Of a stretch of 51,986 bases of DNA, positions 32,749-42,041 are shown piece after piece. Below the pieces are notes generated by a model that did no database searches, was not told the DNA's origin, and saw only the letters and a program-made list of their open reading frames with translations. Origin of the DNA: an uncultured Candidatus Saccharibacteria bacterium (GTDB lineage: Bacteria; Patescibacteriota; Saccharimonadia; Saccharimonadales; Saccharimonadaceae); assembly GCA_947169915.1 (NCBI GenBank), contig CAMVRN010000008.1, positions 1 through 51,986 on the forward strand, given 5' to 3'. Positions within the stretch are counted from its first letter, which is position 1; every line of letters begins with the position of its first letter. The translations under genes were made by a program, and so were the position numbers.

Positions 32749-33774
32749 ATGGAAAAAACTGTTGTCGTAACCGGTGGTGCTGGCTTTATTGGTAGTAACT
32801 TTGTTTACTACATGCTAAACAAATATCCAACGTATAAAATTATCTGTATTGACTGTTTAACTTATGCGGGGAACCTATCAACGCTCAAGGAAGCTCTAGA
32901 AAACCCAAATTTTCGCTTTGAAAAACTTAACATCTGTGACCGCGAGAGAATTAAGAAACTATTCGAAGAAGTTAAGCCAGACATTGTAGTAAACTTTGCC
33001 GCAGAATCACACGTCGACCGTTCAATCAAAACCCCAGGCATCTTTGTCGAAACAAACATCGAAGGTACTCAAGCTCTTATGGACGTTTGTCGAGAGCTAA
33101 ACATTCCACGTTACCACCAAGTTTCAACCGACGAAGTGTATGGCGACCTACCGCTTGACCGCCCAGACCTCTTCTTCACCGAAACTACGCCAATTCACGC
33201 TTCGTCTCCCTACTCTGCCTCCAAAGCTGGCGCAGATTTGCTTGTCCTCGCCTACTGCCGCACTTACGGTTTTCCTGCTACTATCTCTCGTTGCTCCAAC
33301 AACTACGGCCCATATCATTTTCCAGAAAAACTGATTCCATTAATGATTATCAACGCTCTTGCTGATAAATCTTTGCCTGTCTATGGCGACGGCTTGAACG
33401 TTCGTGACTGGCTCTACGTCGAAGACCACTGTAAAGCGATTGATTTAATAATTCACGATGGAAAAATCGGCGAAGTATATAATGTTGGTGGTCACAATGA
33501 GATGGCGAACATCGATATCGTTAAACTCATACTAAAGAAACTTGATAAGCCAGAATCACTCATTACTTTCGTCGAAGACCGCAAAGGGCATGACCGTCGC
33601 TATGCTATCGACCCAACTAAAATTCACAAAGAGCTTGGTTGGTTGCCAGATACAAAATTCGCTGACGGTATCGAGAAGACTATCGATTGGTATCTAAATC
33701 ACAAAGATTGGTGGGAAGAAATCATTTCAGGCGAATACAAAACTTACTACGAAAAAATGTACGGAGGAAAATAA
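32749..33774 (+). CDS. rmlB: dTDP-glucose 4,6-dehydratase
   Basis: 341 residues. A short-chain dehydrogenase-type fold has the NAD motif GGAGFIGSNF (about 8-17), the STDEVYGDL loop and the YSASKAG catalytic Tyr/Lys. It has an AAAGGAG ribosome site and abuts rmlC. Confidence 0.97.
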   Translation: MEKTVVVTGGAGFIGSNFVYYMLNKYPTYKIICIDCLTYAGNLSTLKEALENPNFRFEKLNICDRERIKKLFEEVKPDIVVNFAAESHVDRSIKTPGIFVETNIEGTQALMDVCRELNIPRYHQVSTDEVYGDLPLDRPDLFFTETTPIHASSPYSASKAGADLLVLAYCRTYGFPATISRCSNNYGPYHFPEKLIPLMIINALADKSLPVYGDGLNVRDWLYVEDHCKAIDLIIHDGKIGEVYNVGGHNEMANIDIVKLILKKLDKPESLITFVEDRKGHDRRYAIDPTKIHKELGWLPDTKFADGIEKTIDWYLNHKDWWEEIISGEYKTYYEKMYGGK

Positions 33775-34664
33775 TGAAAGTATTTGTCACAGGCGTTTCG
33801 GGACAACTCGGTCGCGACGTGATGCTAGAACTAGAAAAACGGGGAATCGAAGCAATCGGTTCCGACCGTTCTGGCGACGGAAAAGGCGAGTTCAAAGTTG
33901 TATCTCTCGACATTACGGACCGCGAAGGCGTGGAGAGGACTCTCTCCGAAATAAAACCAGATGCTATTGTTCATTGTGCCGCATGGACCAACGTCGATGG
34001 AGCTGAAGACGAAAAAATGAAACCAATCGTCAAAAAAGTGAACGTTGACGGAACACAAAACATTGCCGATATGGCCAAAGAACTCGGTGCAAAAATGGTC
34101 TACATCTCCACAGATTACGTGTTCAACGGTAAGGGAACTGAACCTTGGCAACCTGACGACAAGAGTTATGCGCCACAGAACTATTACGGGGAAACAAAAC
34201 TTGGTGGCGAACTTGCAGTTTCAAACACTATCGATAAATACTTCATTGTTCGTATCGCTTGGGTATTCGGGAAAAATGGCAAGAATTTCGTAGACACTAT
34301 GCTTCGCGTTGGCGCCGAACATGACGAAGTTCGTGTCGTAGATGACCAGATTGGCACTCCGACCTATTGCCCAGACCTTGCCAGACTTCTTGTCGATATG
34401 ATTGAGACCGAAAAATACGGTTATTATCATGCGACGAACGAAGGCGGATATATCTCTTGGGCTGATTTTACCAAAGAAATCTTTAAACAAGCGGGCATCA
34501 AGTCTAAAGTTGTCCCCGTCACTACGGAAGAATATGGTGTCTCTATCGCTGCTCGCCCAAAGAATTCAAGGCTCGATAAGTCCAAGCTCACCGAAAACGG
34601 CTTCGCACTACTACCAACATGGCAGGACGCTCTTAGTCGTTATCTCGCCTCTCGCGAATCATAA
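33774..34664 (+). CDS. rmlD: dTDP-4-dehydrorhamnose reductase
   Basis: 296 residues from the ATG at 33774, which overlaps the rmlB stop (TAATG) and has GGAGG upstream; the longer in-frame start at 33687 lies within rmlB and is rejected. Motifs are GVSGQLGRDV (NADPH loop), HCAAWTNVDGAE, STDYVFNG and YYGETKLGGE (Tyr-Lys). It completes dTDP-L-rhamnose. Confidence 0.96.
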   Translation: MKVFVTGVSGQLGRDVMLELEKRGIEAIGSDRSGDGKGEFKVVSLDITDREGVERTLSEIKPDAIVHCAAWTNVDGAEDEKMKPIVKKVNVDGTQNIADMAKELGAKMVYISTDYVFNGKGTEPWQPDDKSYAPQNYYGETKLGGELAVSNTIDKYFIVRIAWVFGKNGKNFVDTMLRVGAEHDEVRVVDDQIGTPTYCPDLARLLVDMIETEKYGYYHATNEGGYISWADFTKEIFKQAGIKSKVVPVTTEEYGVSIAARPKNSRLDKSKLTENGFALLPTWQDALSRYLASRES

Positions 34665-34672
34665 TCTTGTTT

Positions 34673-34697
34673 AAAAAATCCCCCTTCATGGGGGGTT
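34673..34697 (-). terminator. Terminator of TagGH operon
   Basis: On the minus strand a CCCCC(C)/GGGGG stem with an ATGAA-type loop begins at the stop of the ATPase gene and runs into ATTTTTTT. On the plus strand the T tract is poor, so it serves rmlD only weakly. Confidence 0.8.
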
Positions 34698-35478
34698 ATT
34701 TGAACAGGCTCATATACTTTTCAGCGACTTCGCTCGGGTCACCTTCAGCAGCGATTTTGCCATCTTCAATCATAATTGCTCTATCACAGAATCTTCTTAC
34801 ATTCTCCATCGAGTGAGTAACGAGAATAATAGTCTGTTTCTTTTCTTTAAGTGAGGCAAAGTAGTTATTGCACTTTTGTTGGAAGGCTGCGTCTCCAACT
34901 GCAAGCACTTCATCAAGAACCAAGATATCACCCTTAGCACGAATCGCAATCGAGAACGCTAAACGCACCAGCATACCACTCGAATAATTCTTCAATTTCT
35001 GGTCCTGGAATTTTTCTAGTTCTGCAAACTTCCAAATATCGTCATACATCTCATCCATCTCTTTATTAGAAAAGCCAAGAAGCGCACCGTTGAGATAAAC
35101 GTTTTCTCGTCCAGTCAATTCTGGATTAAAACCAACACCAAGTTCAATAAATGGCACGAGGTTTCCGTTTACTATGATTGTTGAATCTTTCTCTGGGTAG
35201 TAAATCCCAGCCAAGATTTTGAGGAGTGTTGATTTTCCACTTCCGTTACGCCCCACGATTCCGAGAAACTCACCTTGTTTAACCGTAAAATTCAGCCCCT
35301 TAAGAACCTTCTGGTCCTTATATCCCTTAATACCTCTCAGGCGGTTAAAGATTGCTTGCTTTAGTCCCCAACTTCGCTCAGTAGGAAGACGGAATGACTT
35401 ATGAAGATTATGAACTTCGATAGCATTCTCGTTTTCCGGGCTATTAATCAGAATACGTTTTCCAATTTCGCGACGCAT
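34696..35478 (-). CDS. tagH: Polysaccharide/teichoic-acid ABC exporter ATPase
   Basis: 260 residues. Walker A is GRNGSGKSTLLKIL (about 76-89), the ABC signature is YSSGMLVRLAFSI and Walker B is ILVLDEVLAVGD. The N-terminal 'NLHKSFRLPTERSWGLKQAIFNRL' and the 'VPFIELGVGFNPELTGRENVYLNG' insert are typical of TagH/Wzt/RfbE-type exporters, not of general importers. There is no C-terminal sugar-binding (Wzt-C) domain. It is coupled by TAATG to the permease gene. Confidence 0.93.
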   Translation of the reverse strand: MRREIGKRILINSPENENAIEVHNLHKSFRLPTERSWGLKQAIFNRLRGIKGYKDQKVLKGLNFTVKQGEFLGIVGRNGSGKSTLLKILAGIYYPEKDSTIIVNGNLVPFIELGVGFNPELTGRENVYLNGALLGFSNKEMDEMYDDIWKFAELEKFQDQKLKNYSSGMLVRLAFSIAIRAKGDILVLDEVLAVGDAAFQQKCNNYFASLKEKKQTIILVTHSMENVRRFCDRAIMIEDGKIAAEGDPSEVAEKYMSLFK

Positions 35479-36290
35479 TAGATTTCCTCCGCAAAGAACT
35501 TAGATTTTCTTCGGAAATAAATCGAACCAACAATCAGGATGATTACAACAATTACAATTGGGATTGCCATAACTATAGGATTATTGAAGAAGTTCCACGT
35601 TGTTGTGGCTTCTGTGGTAATCAAACTATATCTAACATCTTGAATTGCCTGAGCAATTGGATTTAAAAGAATAATCTTTGCAGCCAACATGCTTGAGTTT
35701 GCGACCATTGTGACCGGATAAATAATCGGCACCGCATAGAACAAGGCCTGAATGCAAACATCCCAAATCGACATGACATCGCGGTATTTAACGTTAATAG
35801 CACCAAGCAAGAAGGCAATACCGAGCGAGAGCGCATAGAGCTCAAAAATAAATACCGGAACCATTAGCCACGACAAACTAGGTTGAACCCCATTTATCAA
35901 AGCGAAGATAACTACCACACCAAGGTTAATGGCAAGGTTAATTAACGCTGTAAATGTTGTAGAAACTACAACAATATATTTAGGGAAAGAAATCTTACGA
36001 ATTAAATCTCCGCGAGCCAACATCGCTTGGATGCCTTGACTCGTACATTCCGTGAAGAAGCTCCAAAGAACTGTACCAGTCAAAAGATAAACTGGATAGT
36101 GAGGAATATCATTCCCGAGCCGGAGAAGCTTAGCGAATACTATATAGAGAATCGCGAACATCATTAACGGACGAAGAAGCGCCCATAAATAACCCAAAAC
36201 GGAACCTTGATACCTAAGCTTGAAGTCCGTTTTCGTCAATTCTCTGAGGAGAACACGATTCTTTTTATTTAGAACTTTTGGGATACCCAT
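35478..36290 (-). CDS. tagG: Polysaccharide/teichoic-acid ABC exporter permease
   Basis: 270 residues from the ATG at 36290. About six helices in the ABC-2 layout follow 'RELTKTDFKLRYQGSVLGYLW', a strong TagG/RfbD/Wzm signature. An ATG 6 codons upstream (36308) lies inside an extended -10 (TGATAGAAT, 36299-36307), so the later ATG fits the leaderless pattern. With TagH it should move a lipid-linked polymer across the membrane. Confidence 0.9.
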   Translation of the reverse strand: MGIPKVLNKKNRVLLRELTKTDFKLRYQGSVLGYLWALLRPLMMFAILYIVFAKLLRLGNDIPHYPVYLLTGTVLWSFFTECTSQGIQAMLARGDLIRKISFPKYIVVVSTTFTALINLAINLGVVVIFALINGVQPSLSWLMVPVFIFELYALSLGIAFLLGAINVKYRDVMSIWDVCIQALFYAVPIIYPVTMVANSSMLAAKIILLNPIAQAIQDVRYSLITTEATTTWNFFNNPIVMAIPIVIVVIILIVGSIYFRRKSKFFAEEI

Positions 36291-36298
36291 ATCTTTAT

Positions 36299-36307
36299 AT
36301 TCTATCA
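36299..36307 (-). promoter_or_regulatory. Extended -10 promoter of exporter operon
   Basis: TGATAGAAT on the minus strand, 8 bases before the ATG at 36290. It decides the start of the permease gene. Confidence 0.5.
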
Positions 36308-36322
36308 TAAATAAATCTAATG

Positions 36323-36328
36323 TATAAT
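36323..36328 (+). promoter_or_regulatory. -10 box, leaderless promoter
   Basis: TATAAT, 9 bases before the GTG at 36338. The ATG at 36320 overlaps the box region and cannot be the start of a message made from it. Confidence 0.6.
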
Positions 36329-36337
36329 ATATTTATA

Positions 36338-37321
36338 GTGAAACCCCTAGTATCCATCATCGTTCCAGTCTACAATGTCGCCCCATATCTCGACCAATGT
36401 TTTGGCTCGCTAAAGAATCAAACCTATAAAAATCTAGAAATCATTCTTATTGATGATGGCTCAACAGACGAGTCGAAAGAACTCTGTGAAAAGTTCGCAA
36501 ATGAAGACTCTCGAGTAGTCCTAAAACGCCAAAAAAACGGAGGCTTATCCTCGGCCCGAAACACCGGCCTTAGTTTTGCTAATGGCAAATATGTGACATT
36601 CCTCGACTCCGACGACTTCATAACAAACGATTACGTTGAATTTCTCTACGATTTAATAAAGAAAGAAGATGCACTTATTTCAATCTGCTCTCGTTACGAA
36701 CGTAAAGAAAATGGGGAACTGAAGAACGTTGCGGCCGACTATTCCTCGAAAACAATGCCAGTTAAAGAAGCGCTCCGTGAGATGCTAAACGAAAATGGCT
36801 TTAACGTTTCGGCATGGGGCAAGCTTTATTCGCGCGAGCTTTTTGAAAAAGCTCCAAAAGTCCGCTACCCAGTAAACAAGGTTCACGAAGACCTTGGCAC
36901 TACCTATAAACTCTTCCTAAAAGCCTATAGAAGCGCACCGGATAAAAAGATATCTTTCGGTGCCGAACCGAAATACTATTACAATATTCGAAAAGAATCA
37001 ATTTCTCACCAAGAATTTGACCCGCGCAAACTCGACATTATTACCCAAACTGACGAAATGTGCGACCACATCGAAGCGCTCTTCCCAGATTTAATAAACA
37101 CAACCAACCTTCGCCGCATGCACGCTCGCTTTTCAATTATTCGCCAAGCTAAAACCGCTAGATATCTTGACCCATGCATCAAATTCATCAAAGAGCATAA
37201 AACCTGGATTTCAAAAAATCCTGAAGCCACAAAAAGAGACAAGCTTGCACTCGCCTCTCTCTTGCTCGGTAAAACCGCCTTCAAAATTTCTTGGCACTTT
37301 TACGAAACATTTTTCAAATAG
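36338..37321 (+). CDS. GT2 family glycosyltransferase
   Basis: 327 residues from a GTG start. The motifs are LVSIIVPVYNVAPYLDQCF, ILIDDGSTDESKELCEKF and FLDSDDFITNDY (DxD-like SDD), the standard set of capsule/EPS GT2 enzymes. The C-terminal third is helical and basic. It is transcribed away from the exporter and its end overlaps converging galE by 22 bases. Confidence 0.9.
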   Translation: MKPLVSIIVPVYNVAPYLDQCFGSLKNQTYKNLEIILIDDGSTDESKELCEKFANEDSRVVLKRQKNGGLSSARNTGLSFANGKYVTFLDSDDFITNDYVEFLYDLIKKEDALISICSRYERKENGELKNVAADYSSKTMPVKEALREMLNENGFNVSAWGKLYSRELFEKAPKVRYPVNKVHEDLGTTYKLFLKAYRSAPDKKISFGAEPKYYYNIRKESISHQEFDPRKLDIITQTDEMCDHIEALFPDLINTTNLRRMHARFSIIRQAKTARYLDPCIKFIKEHKTWISKNPEATKRDKLALASLLLGKTAFKISWHFYETFFK

Positions 37322-38304
37322 TTTAGGGTATCTTTAATTGCGTCTTCGAAAGTGAGATTTGTCTTCCATCCAAGTTTTTCTGAAGCAAGGGAAGAATCTG
37401 CACAGACCACTGCAAGGTCTCCTGGGCGTCTCGCCCCAATTTTCTTCGGAAGCTCTTTTCCGGAAATTTCTTCAAACGCACGGATTATCTCAAACACAGA
37501 AGTTGCCTTGCCTGTTCCGAGATTATAAACTTGAACTCCCATCTCCATATGTTCTAGGGCTGCAAGATGGCCTTTTGCCAAATCAGTCACGTGGATAAAA
37601 TCGCGCTCGCAACTCCCATCTTTTGTTTTGTAATCATCTCCATAAATAGTTAGTTCTGGGATTTCGCCACGATAAACTTTCATCACGATAGGCATCAGAT
37701 TATTCGGAATTCCATTTGGGTCTTCGCCAAGAAGCCCAGACTTATCCGCCCCGACCGGATTAAAGTAACGAAGAATCGTTGCGGAGAAATCCGAATCTGA
37801 AGTGGCGACATCGCGAAGGATTTGCTCAATCATCGCCTTCGTCCAGCCGTATGGATTCGTAATCCCAACTCCCGTCATCATCGTCTCGACTAGCTCGCCG
37901 GACTTATCGCCTTTGTCTCCATAAACGGTCGCCGAAGAAGAGAACACGATTTTATGAACCCCAGTTATCTTCATAGCCTTGAGAAGATTGATGGTTCCTT
38001 GAATGTTGTTTTCGTAATACGTCAAAGGTTTTTCAACGCTTTCACCCACCGCCTTCATGCCGGCAAAATGAATCACCGCATCAAAAGTCGTGCCTCTCAT
38101 CACTTCGAGGGTTTTATCATAATCAAGCAAATCAACTTTATGGAATTTTGGCTCCACTCCGGTGATTTGTTTAATTTTGCCAAGCACCTCGATTTTAGAA
38201 TTGAATAAATTATCTAAAATCTCAACTGTGTGCCCGGCACGAATTAATTCTATTGTTGTATGAGAACCGATATAACCAGTTCCGCCAGTCACTAAAATCT
38301 TCAT
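37300..38304 (-). CDS. galE: UDP-glucose 4-epimerase
   Basis: 334 residues. It interconverts UDP-glucose and UDP-galactose (or the GlcNAc forms). GGTGYIGSHT (NAD loop), FSSSATVYGD and YGWTKAMIEQ (Tyr-Lys) are all present at the usual spacing, with PVGADKSGLLGEDP and GSCERDFIHV typical of GalE. It provides galactose-type donors for the surrounding transferases. Confidence 0.95.
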   Translation of the reverse strand: MKILVTGGTGYIGSHTTIELIRAGHTVEILDNLFNSKIEVLGKIKQITGVEPKFHKVDLLDYDKTLEVMRGTTFDAVIHFAGMKAVGESVEKPLTYYENNIQGTINLLKAMKITGVHKIVFSSSATVYGDKGDKSGELVETMMTGVGITNPYGWTKAMIEQILRDVATSDSDFSATILRYFNPVGADKSGLLGEDPNGIPNNLMPIVMKVYRGEIPELTIYGDDYKTKDGSCERDFIHVTDLAKGHLAALEHMEMGVQVYNLGTGKATSVFEIIRAFEEISGKELPKKIGARRPGDLAVVCADSSLASEKLGWKTNLTFEDAIKDTLNYLKNVS

Positions 38305-38311
38305 ATATTAT

Positions 38312-38320
38312 ATTATACCA
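38312..38320 (-). promoter_or_regulatory. Extended -10 promoter of galE, leaderless
   Basis: TGGTATAAT on the minus strand, 7 bases before the ATG at 38304. The gap is pure A/T, with no ribosome site. Confidence 0.65.
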
Positions 38321-38351
38321 GTTTTGCTCGTCCCTGCAAAAAACACCTCTA

Positions 38352-38360
38352 TGTTATAAT
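38352..38360 (+). promoter_or_regulatory. Extended -10 promoter of glmS
   Basis: TGTTATAAT, 26 bases before the ATG, leaving a leader with a TAGGAG ribosome site. There is no room for a glmS ribozyme. Confidence 0.65.
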
Positions 38361-38386
38361 AGCCCCATAATAACCTAGGAGTTTAT

Positions 38387-40216
38387 ATGTGTGGAATTGT
38401 GGGCTACGTGGGGAATAAAAATGCGCAAGATTTTCTAATCAGCGGTTTAAAGCGTCTAGAATATCGTGGCTATGATTCGGCCGGCATCGTCACTTTAAAC
38501 GGGAAAGGAAGAGCGACACTCTTAAAGGTAAAAGGAAAAATTTCCGGCCTTGAAACGAAAGTCGCCAAAAACAAAACGACGGATAAAATTGGTATCGGGC
38601 ACACTCGCTGGGCTACACACGGAGAACCGAGCGAACTTAATGCACATCCGCACAAATCCGGAAAAATCTACCTAGTCCATAACGGCATTATTGAAAACTA
38701 CAAAGAGCTTAAAGCGAAGCTAAAGTCTTCTCATAAATTCGTCTCGGAAACAGACACGGAAGTATTAGTTGCTCTCGTAAACCATTTTTACTCAGACGGG
38801 AAATATCCACTCTCGAACGCTGTCGTCCAAGCTTTAAAACTCGTTCATGGAACATACGGTATCGCCGTTGTTTCTGAACTTAATCCTAACGAAATCGTCG
38901 TCGCACGTTCTGGCTCGCCACTCGTTATTGGTATAGGCAATAACGAAACTCTTATCGCCTCCGACGCGTCTGCGCTTGTCGGCCACACCAAAAAAGCCAT
39001 CTACTTAAATGACGGCGAAGTTGCGACGGTTACTGCCGATTCTATAGAAATCAAAACTTTGAACTCGCAACCTGTTTCTGCAAAAGTCGAAGCTATTCAA
39101 ACCGACTTATCTGCTATTCAGAAAGGTGGATACGACCACTTCCTCCTTAAAGAAATTATGGAACAACCAAGTTCTCTCACGGAGACTCTTCGTGGTCGTA
39201 TTAATCGTGAAGAACATCTTGTCCATCTTGGTGGCCCTAAACTCTCCGACGAAGAGCTAAAGTCAATCAAACATCTTATCATTGTTGGGTGCGGAACCGC
39301 ATATCACGCAGGCGTCTTGGCCAGTTACTATATTGAACAATTCACTCCCGACATTTCCATTGAACCAGTAATGGCTTCCGAATATCGCTATCGACACGCT
39401 CACGTTCCAGAAAACTCAGTCGCACTAATAGTATCCCAATCTGGCGAAACTGCAGATACCCTCGCCTGTCTTCGCGACCTAAAAGCGCAAGGTGTAAAAA
39501 CAATTGGCATCATCAACGCCATTGGCTCCACTATTGCTCGCGAAGTTGATGGTGGAACCTATATTCACGCTGGTCCAGAAATCTCTGTCGCCTCAACCAA
39601 GGCCTTCACCTCCCAAGCGGTGGCGATGATTATGTTCGGTCTTACCGTAGCCGAGGCAAAAGGAGTAAAGAACTCATTGCTAGCTCCATATATTGACGAA
39701 ATAGCCAACCTTCCAAAAGCAATCGAAAAGCTTCTGAAAAACGCTCCAGAAAGCGTTAAAAACCTCGCAAAAAGATACAAAAAATACGACCACGCAATTT
39801 TTCTTGGCCGGGATGTAGCGTACCCAATCGCACTTGAAGGCGCCCTGAAGCTCAAGGAGATTTCTTATATTGACGCCAACGCCTACCCAGCTGGAGAACT
39901 TAAACATGGTCCACTTGCTCTCGTTGATGACCGTTTCTTTGAATTTGTGTTCCTTCCAGAGAACAACCTCTACGACAAAACCGTTTCTGGCATTCAAGAA
40001 GTACTCGCGCGTGGCGGACATGTCATTGTCATAACCGACGCCGACGACTTCTCGCTTCCAGTAGAAAGCGTTGTAAAAATAACAACAAAGATGAAAATCT
40101 TCACCCCGATTTTAATGAATCTCGTCGCACAACTATTTGCCTACTACATTACCGTGGCAAAAAATTACAACGTCGACCAACCAAGAAACTTGGCCAAATC
40201 TGTTACCGTAGAATAG
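38387..40216 (+). CDS. glmS: Glutamine:fructose-6-phosphate aminotransferase
   Basis: 609 residues, full length. It makes glucosamine-6-phosphate, the entry to UDP-GlcNAc and peptidoglycan. The Cys nucleophile is residue 2 (MCGIVGYVG); the glutaminase domain has HTRWATHGEPSELNAHPH. Two SIS sugar-isomerase domains follow (GCGTAYHAG about 305, SQSGETADT about 348), with the family C-terminus NLAKSVTVE. Confidence 0.97.
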   Translation: MCGIVGYVGNKNAQDFLISGLKRLEYRGYDSAGIVTLNGKGRATLLKVKGKISGLETKVAKNKTTDKIGIGHTRWATHGEPSELNAHPHKSGKIYLVHNGIIENYKELKAKLKSSHKFVSETDTEVLVALVNHFYSDGKYPLSNAVVQALKLVHGTYGIAVVSELNPNEIVVARSGSPLVIGIGNNETLIASDASALVGHTKKAIYLNDGEVATVTADSIEIKTLNSQPVSAKVEAIQTDLSAIQKGGYDHFLLKEIMEQPSSLTETLRGRINREEHLVHLGGPKLSDEELKSIKHLIIVGCGTAYHAGVLASYYIEQFTPDISIEPVMASEYRYRHAHVPENSVALIVSQSGETADTLACLRDLKAQGVKTIGIINAIGSTIAREVDGGTYIHAGPEISVASTKAFTSQAVAMIMFGLTVAEAKGVKNSLLAPYIDEIANLPKAIEKLLKNAPESVKNLAKRYKKYDHAIFLGRDVAYPIALEGALKLKEISYIDANAYPAGELKHGPLALVDDRFFEFVFLPENNLYDKTVSGIQEVLARGGHVIVITDADDFSLPVESVVKITTKMKIFTPILMNLVAQLFAYYITVAKNYNVDQPRNLAKSVTVE

Positions 40217-40231
40217 GGAAATGTAGGAAGA

Positions 40232-40672
40232 TTAAAACTCCATTCTAAAAAAATCGGTTTCGTAAATTTCGGCACCATGTTTATGATAGAATGCATGCGC
40301 GGCTTCACGACCATTTCCGCAGGTAAACTCAATTCTTTTAGCGCCCTTTTCCTTAGCCCAAGCTAGCATCTCTTCCCAAAGCATTCCTCCGACTCCTTTT
40401 CCGCGCGACTCCGAACTCACCACAAAATCTTCAAGATACGCATTCTTGCGGATTCCGGCACCCATCATAATCGACATAGACGCCATTCCAAGCAGCTTCC
40501 CATCTTCCTCGGCAATCAACAAATCATGCCATGGAGAGGAAATAATATCATCAAACCACTCTTTTGGTATTTCACCCTTATCTTTACCGCTTCGAGAGAG
40601 TTCAATCAAGAGTTTTCGAATTGCATCCGCAATTTCTGGCGTATATTTATCTAGTCGTCTGATTTTTAGCAT
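40232..40672 (-). CDS. GNAT family N-acetyltransferase
   Basis: 146 residues. The acetyl-CoA loop is SRGKGVGGMLWEEM (about 89-102), preceded by YLEDFVVSSE; FTCGNGREAAHAFYHKHGAE (about 118-137) closes the fold. It starts inside the end of glmM (26-base overlap) with GGAGG upstream, so it is translated with that gene. Next to glmS and glmM, an amino-sugar acetyltransferase like eukaryotic GNA1 is conceivable; otherwise the substrate is unknown. Confidence 0.88.
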   Translation of the reverse strand: MLKIRRLDKYTPEIADAIRKLLIELSRSGKDKGEIPKEWFDDIISSPWHDLLIAEEDGKLLGMASMSIMMGAGIRKNAYLEDFVVSSESRGKGVGGMLWEEMLAWAKEKGAKRIEFTCGNGREAAHAFYHKHGAEIYETDFFRMEF

Positions 40673-41996
40673 GTTTAATTGCCTCCGTTAATTTTTCAGC
40701 AAGTTCTCCAGCGAGTGCCGTAATTGTATCTTGTTCATCGCCCCACATAGTTATACGAATTACTGGTTCCGTACCACTTGGTCTAACTAATACGCGCCCA
40801 TGAATGTCTTTTAGTTTTTTCGCGTATCCATCAATAATCGTTTCCGTATCATTTAGTTTCTTAAATAAAGCCTTTTCGTCATCAGTTGCTGGCATATTTA
40901 TCATCACCTGTGGCGACTTTTCCATCAAACCCGCTAGCCCACTTAATTTGCGCATGCTTTCTTTCATAGATTTAGCAACCATGAGCGCCGTCAACATACC
41001 GTCGCCCATTGGTTCGCCAGGCAGAATAATATGGCCACTCTGTTCACCACCTAGTTTAATCCCACGTGCTTGCATCTCTTTAGCTACGTTTTGGTCACCA
41101 ACATCAGTTGTTACGACTTCAACGCTATTATCAGCACCCCAGTTCAGTAGTCCCTGGTTAGCCATCACGGTCGTGACAATTTTGTCGAGTTTTAAGTATT
41201 TTGCAAGTATCGTCAGAATTTGGTCACCATCAATTACTTCTCCTGTTTCATCAACTAGAAGGCACCTATCTCCATCTCCATCAAAAGCGGCCCCAAGATG
41301 GTATTCGCCACTTTTCATTATTTCTTGAAGACTTTCGATATGAGTACTTCCAGCACCATCATTAATTTTGCGTCCATAAGACGTATCGTCATTTATCACA
41401 TAAACACTTGCCCCAAGTTTTTCAAATACTACTCCGCCTACAGTACCAGTAGCTCCATTAGCACAGTCTAATGCAACTTTGAACCCGTCGAGTCGCGTGT
41501 CTCCGACATACTGTCCCAAGTGCTGTATGTAATAATTTAAAGCTCTTTCTCTATCATTAAAATGTTGGGTCTCAATTTGTGGTATTTCTAAACTCGATGG
41601 GGAATTGTTATCAATTTCTTGCTCAATTCTTCCTTGAGCTTCAAAACCAAGTTTCACCCCATGACCATCTCCAGGTTCAAAAATCTTAATCCCATTATCA
41701 GTATATGGATTATGCGACGCGGTAACATCAACCGCGTAGTCATAGCCGAGATAGTAAAATGCATAATTAATTCCGGGAGTCGTCATCACTCCCGCCATTC
41801 CAACTTCAGTTGCTCCGTTATTATCAAGCGCTCTTCTAAATTTTTCCAAGATTTCTTCAGTCGATTCACGGGTATCGCCACCTATCAATACGCGTTTCCC
41901 AGATACATTAAGGCCTCTTACAATTCTTTCGATAAAGTCGCCAGTAAAAATTTCTGCTTTTCCGCGTATGCCGTCTGTCCCGAAATATTTTCCCAT
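40647..41996 (-). CDS. glmM: Phosphoglucosamine mutase
   Basis: 449 residues from the ATG at 41996, with AAAAAGGAG upstream; an in-frame TTG at 42017 lies across that ribosome site and is rejected. The family start MGKYFGTDGIRGKAEI, the active-site serine loop DVTASHNPYTDNGIKIF (about 96-112), the metal loop AAFDGDGDRCLLVD and RPSGTEPVIRI near the end are all present. It turns GlcN-6-P into GlcN-1-P. Confidence 0.95.
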   Translation of the reverse strand: MGKYFGTDGIRGKAEIFTGDFIERIVRGLNVSGKRVLIGGDTRESTEEILEKFRRALDNNGATEVGMAGVMTTPGINYAFYYLGYDYAVDVTASHNPYTDNGIKIFEPGDGHGVKLGFEAQGRIEQEIDNNSPSSLEIPQIETQHFNDRERALNYYIQHLGQYVGDTRLDGFKVALDCANGATGTVGGVVFEKLGASVYVINDDTSYGRKINDGAGSTHIESLQEIMKSGEYHLGAAFDGDGDRCLLVDETGEVIDGDQILTILAKYLKLDKIVTTVMANQGLLNWGADNSVEVVTTDVGDQNVAKEMQARGIKLGGEQSGHIILPGEPMGDGMLTALMVAKSMKESMRKLSGLAGLMEKSPQVMINMPATDDEKALFKKLNDTETIIDGYAKKLKDIHGRVLVRPSGTEPVIRITMWGDEQDTITALAGELAEKLTEAIKHAKNQTTR

Positions 41997-42022
41997 CCCG
42001 CTTCTCCTTTTTACCAATAATA

Positions 42023-42038
42023 TGGTATAATTATAGCA
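42023..42038. promoter_or_regulatory. Symmetric bidirectional promoter
   Basis: TGGTATAATTATAGCA contains TGGTATAAT reading right (to the sugar transferase at 42042, gap 10) and TGCTATAAT reading left (to glmM at 41996, gap 33 with a ribosome site). The two extended -10 elements share two bases, around the palindrome TATAATTATA. Confidence 0.7.
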
Positions 42039-42041
42039 TAT

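Noticed and set aside
38361-38386. glmS ribozyme
   Set aside because: The leader is about 20 bases, far too short.
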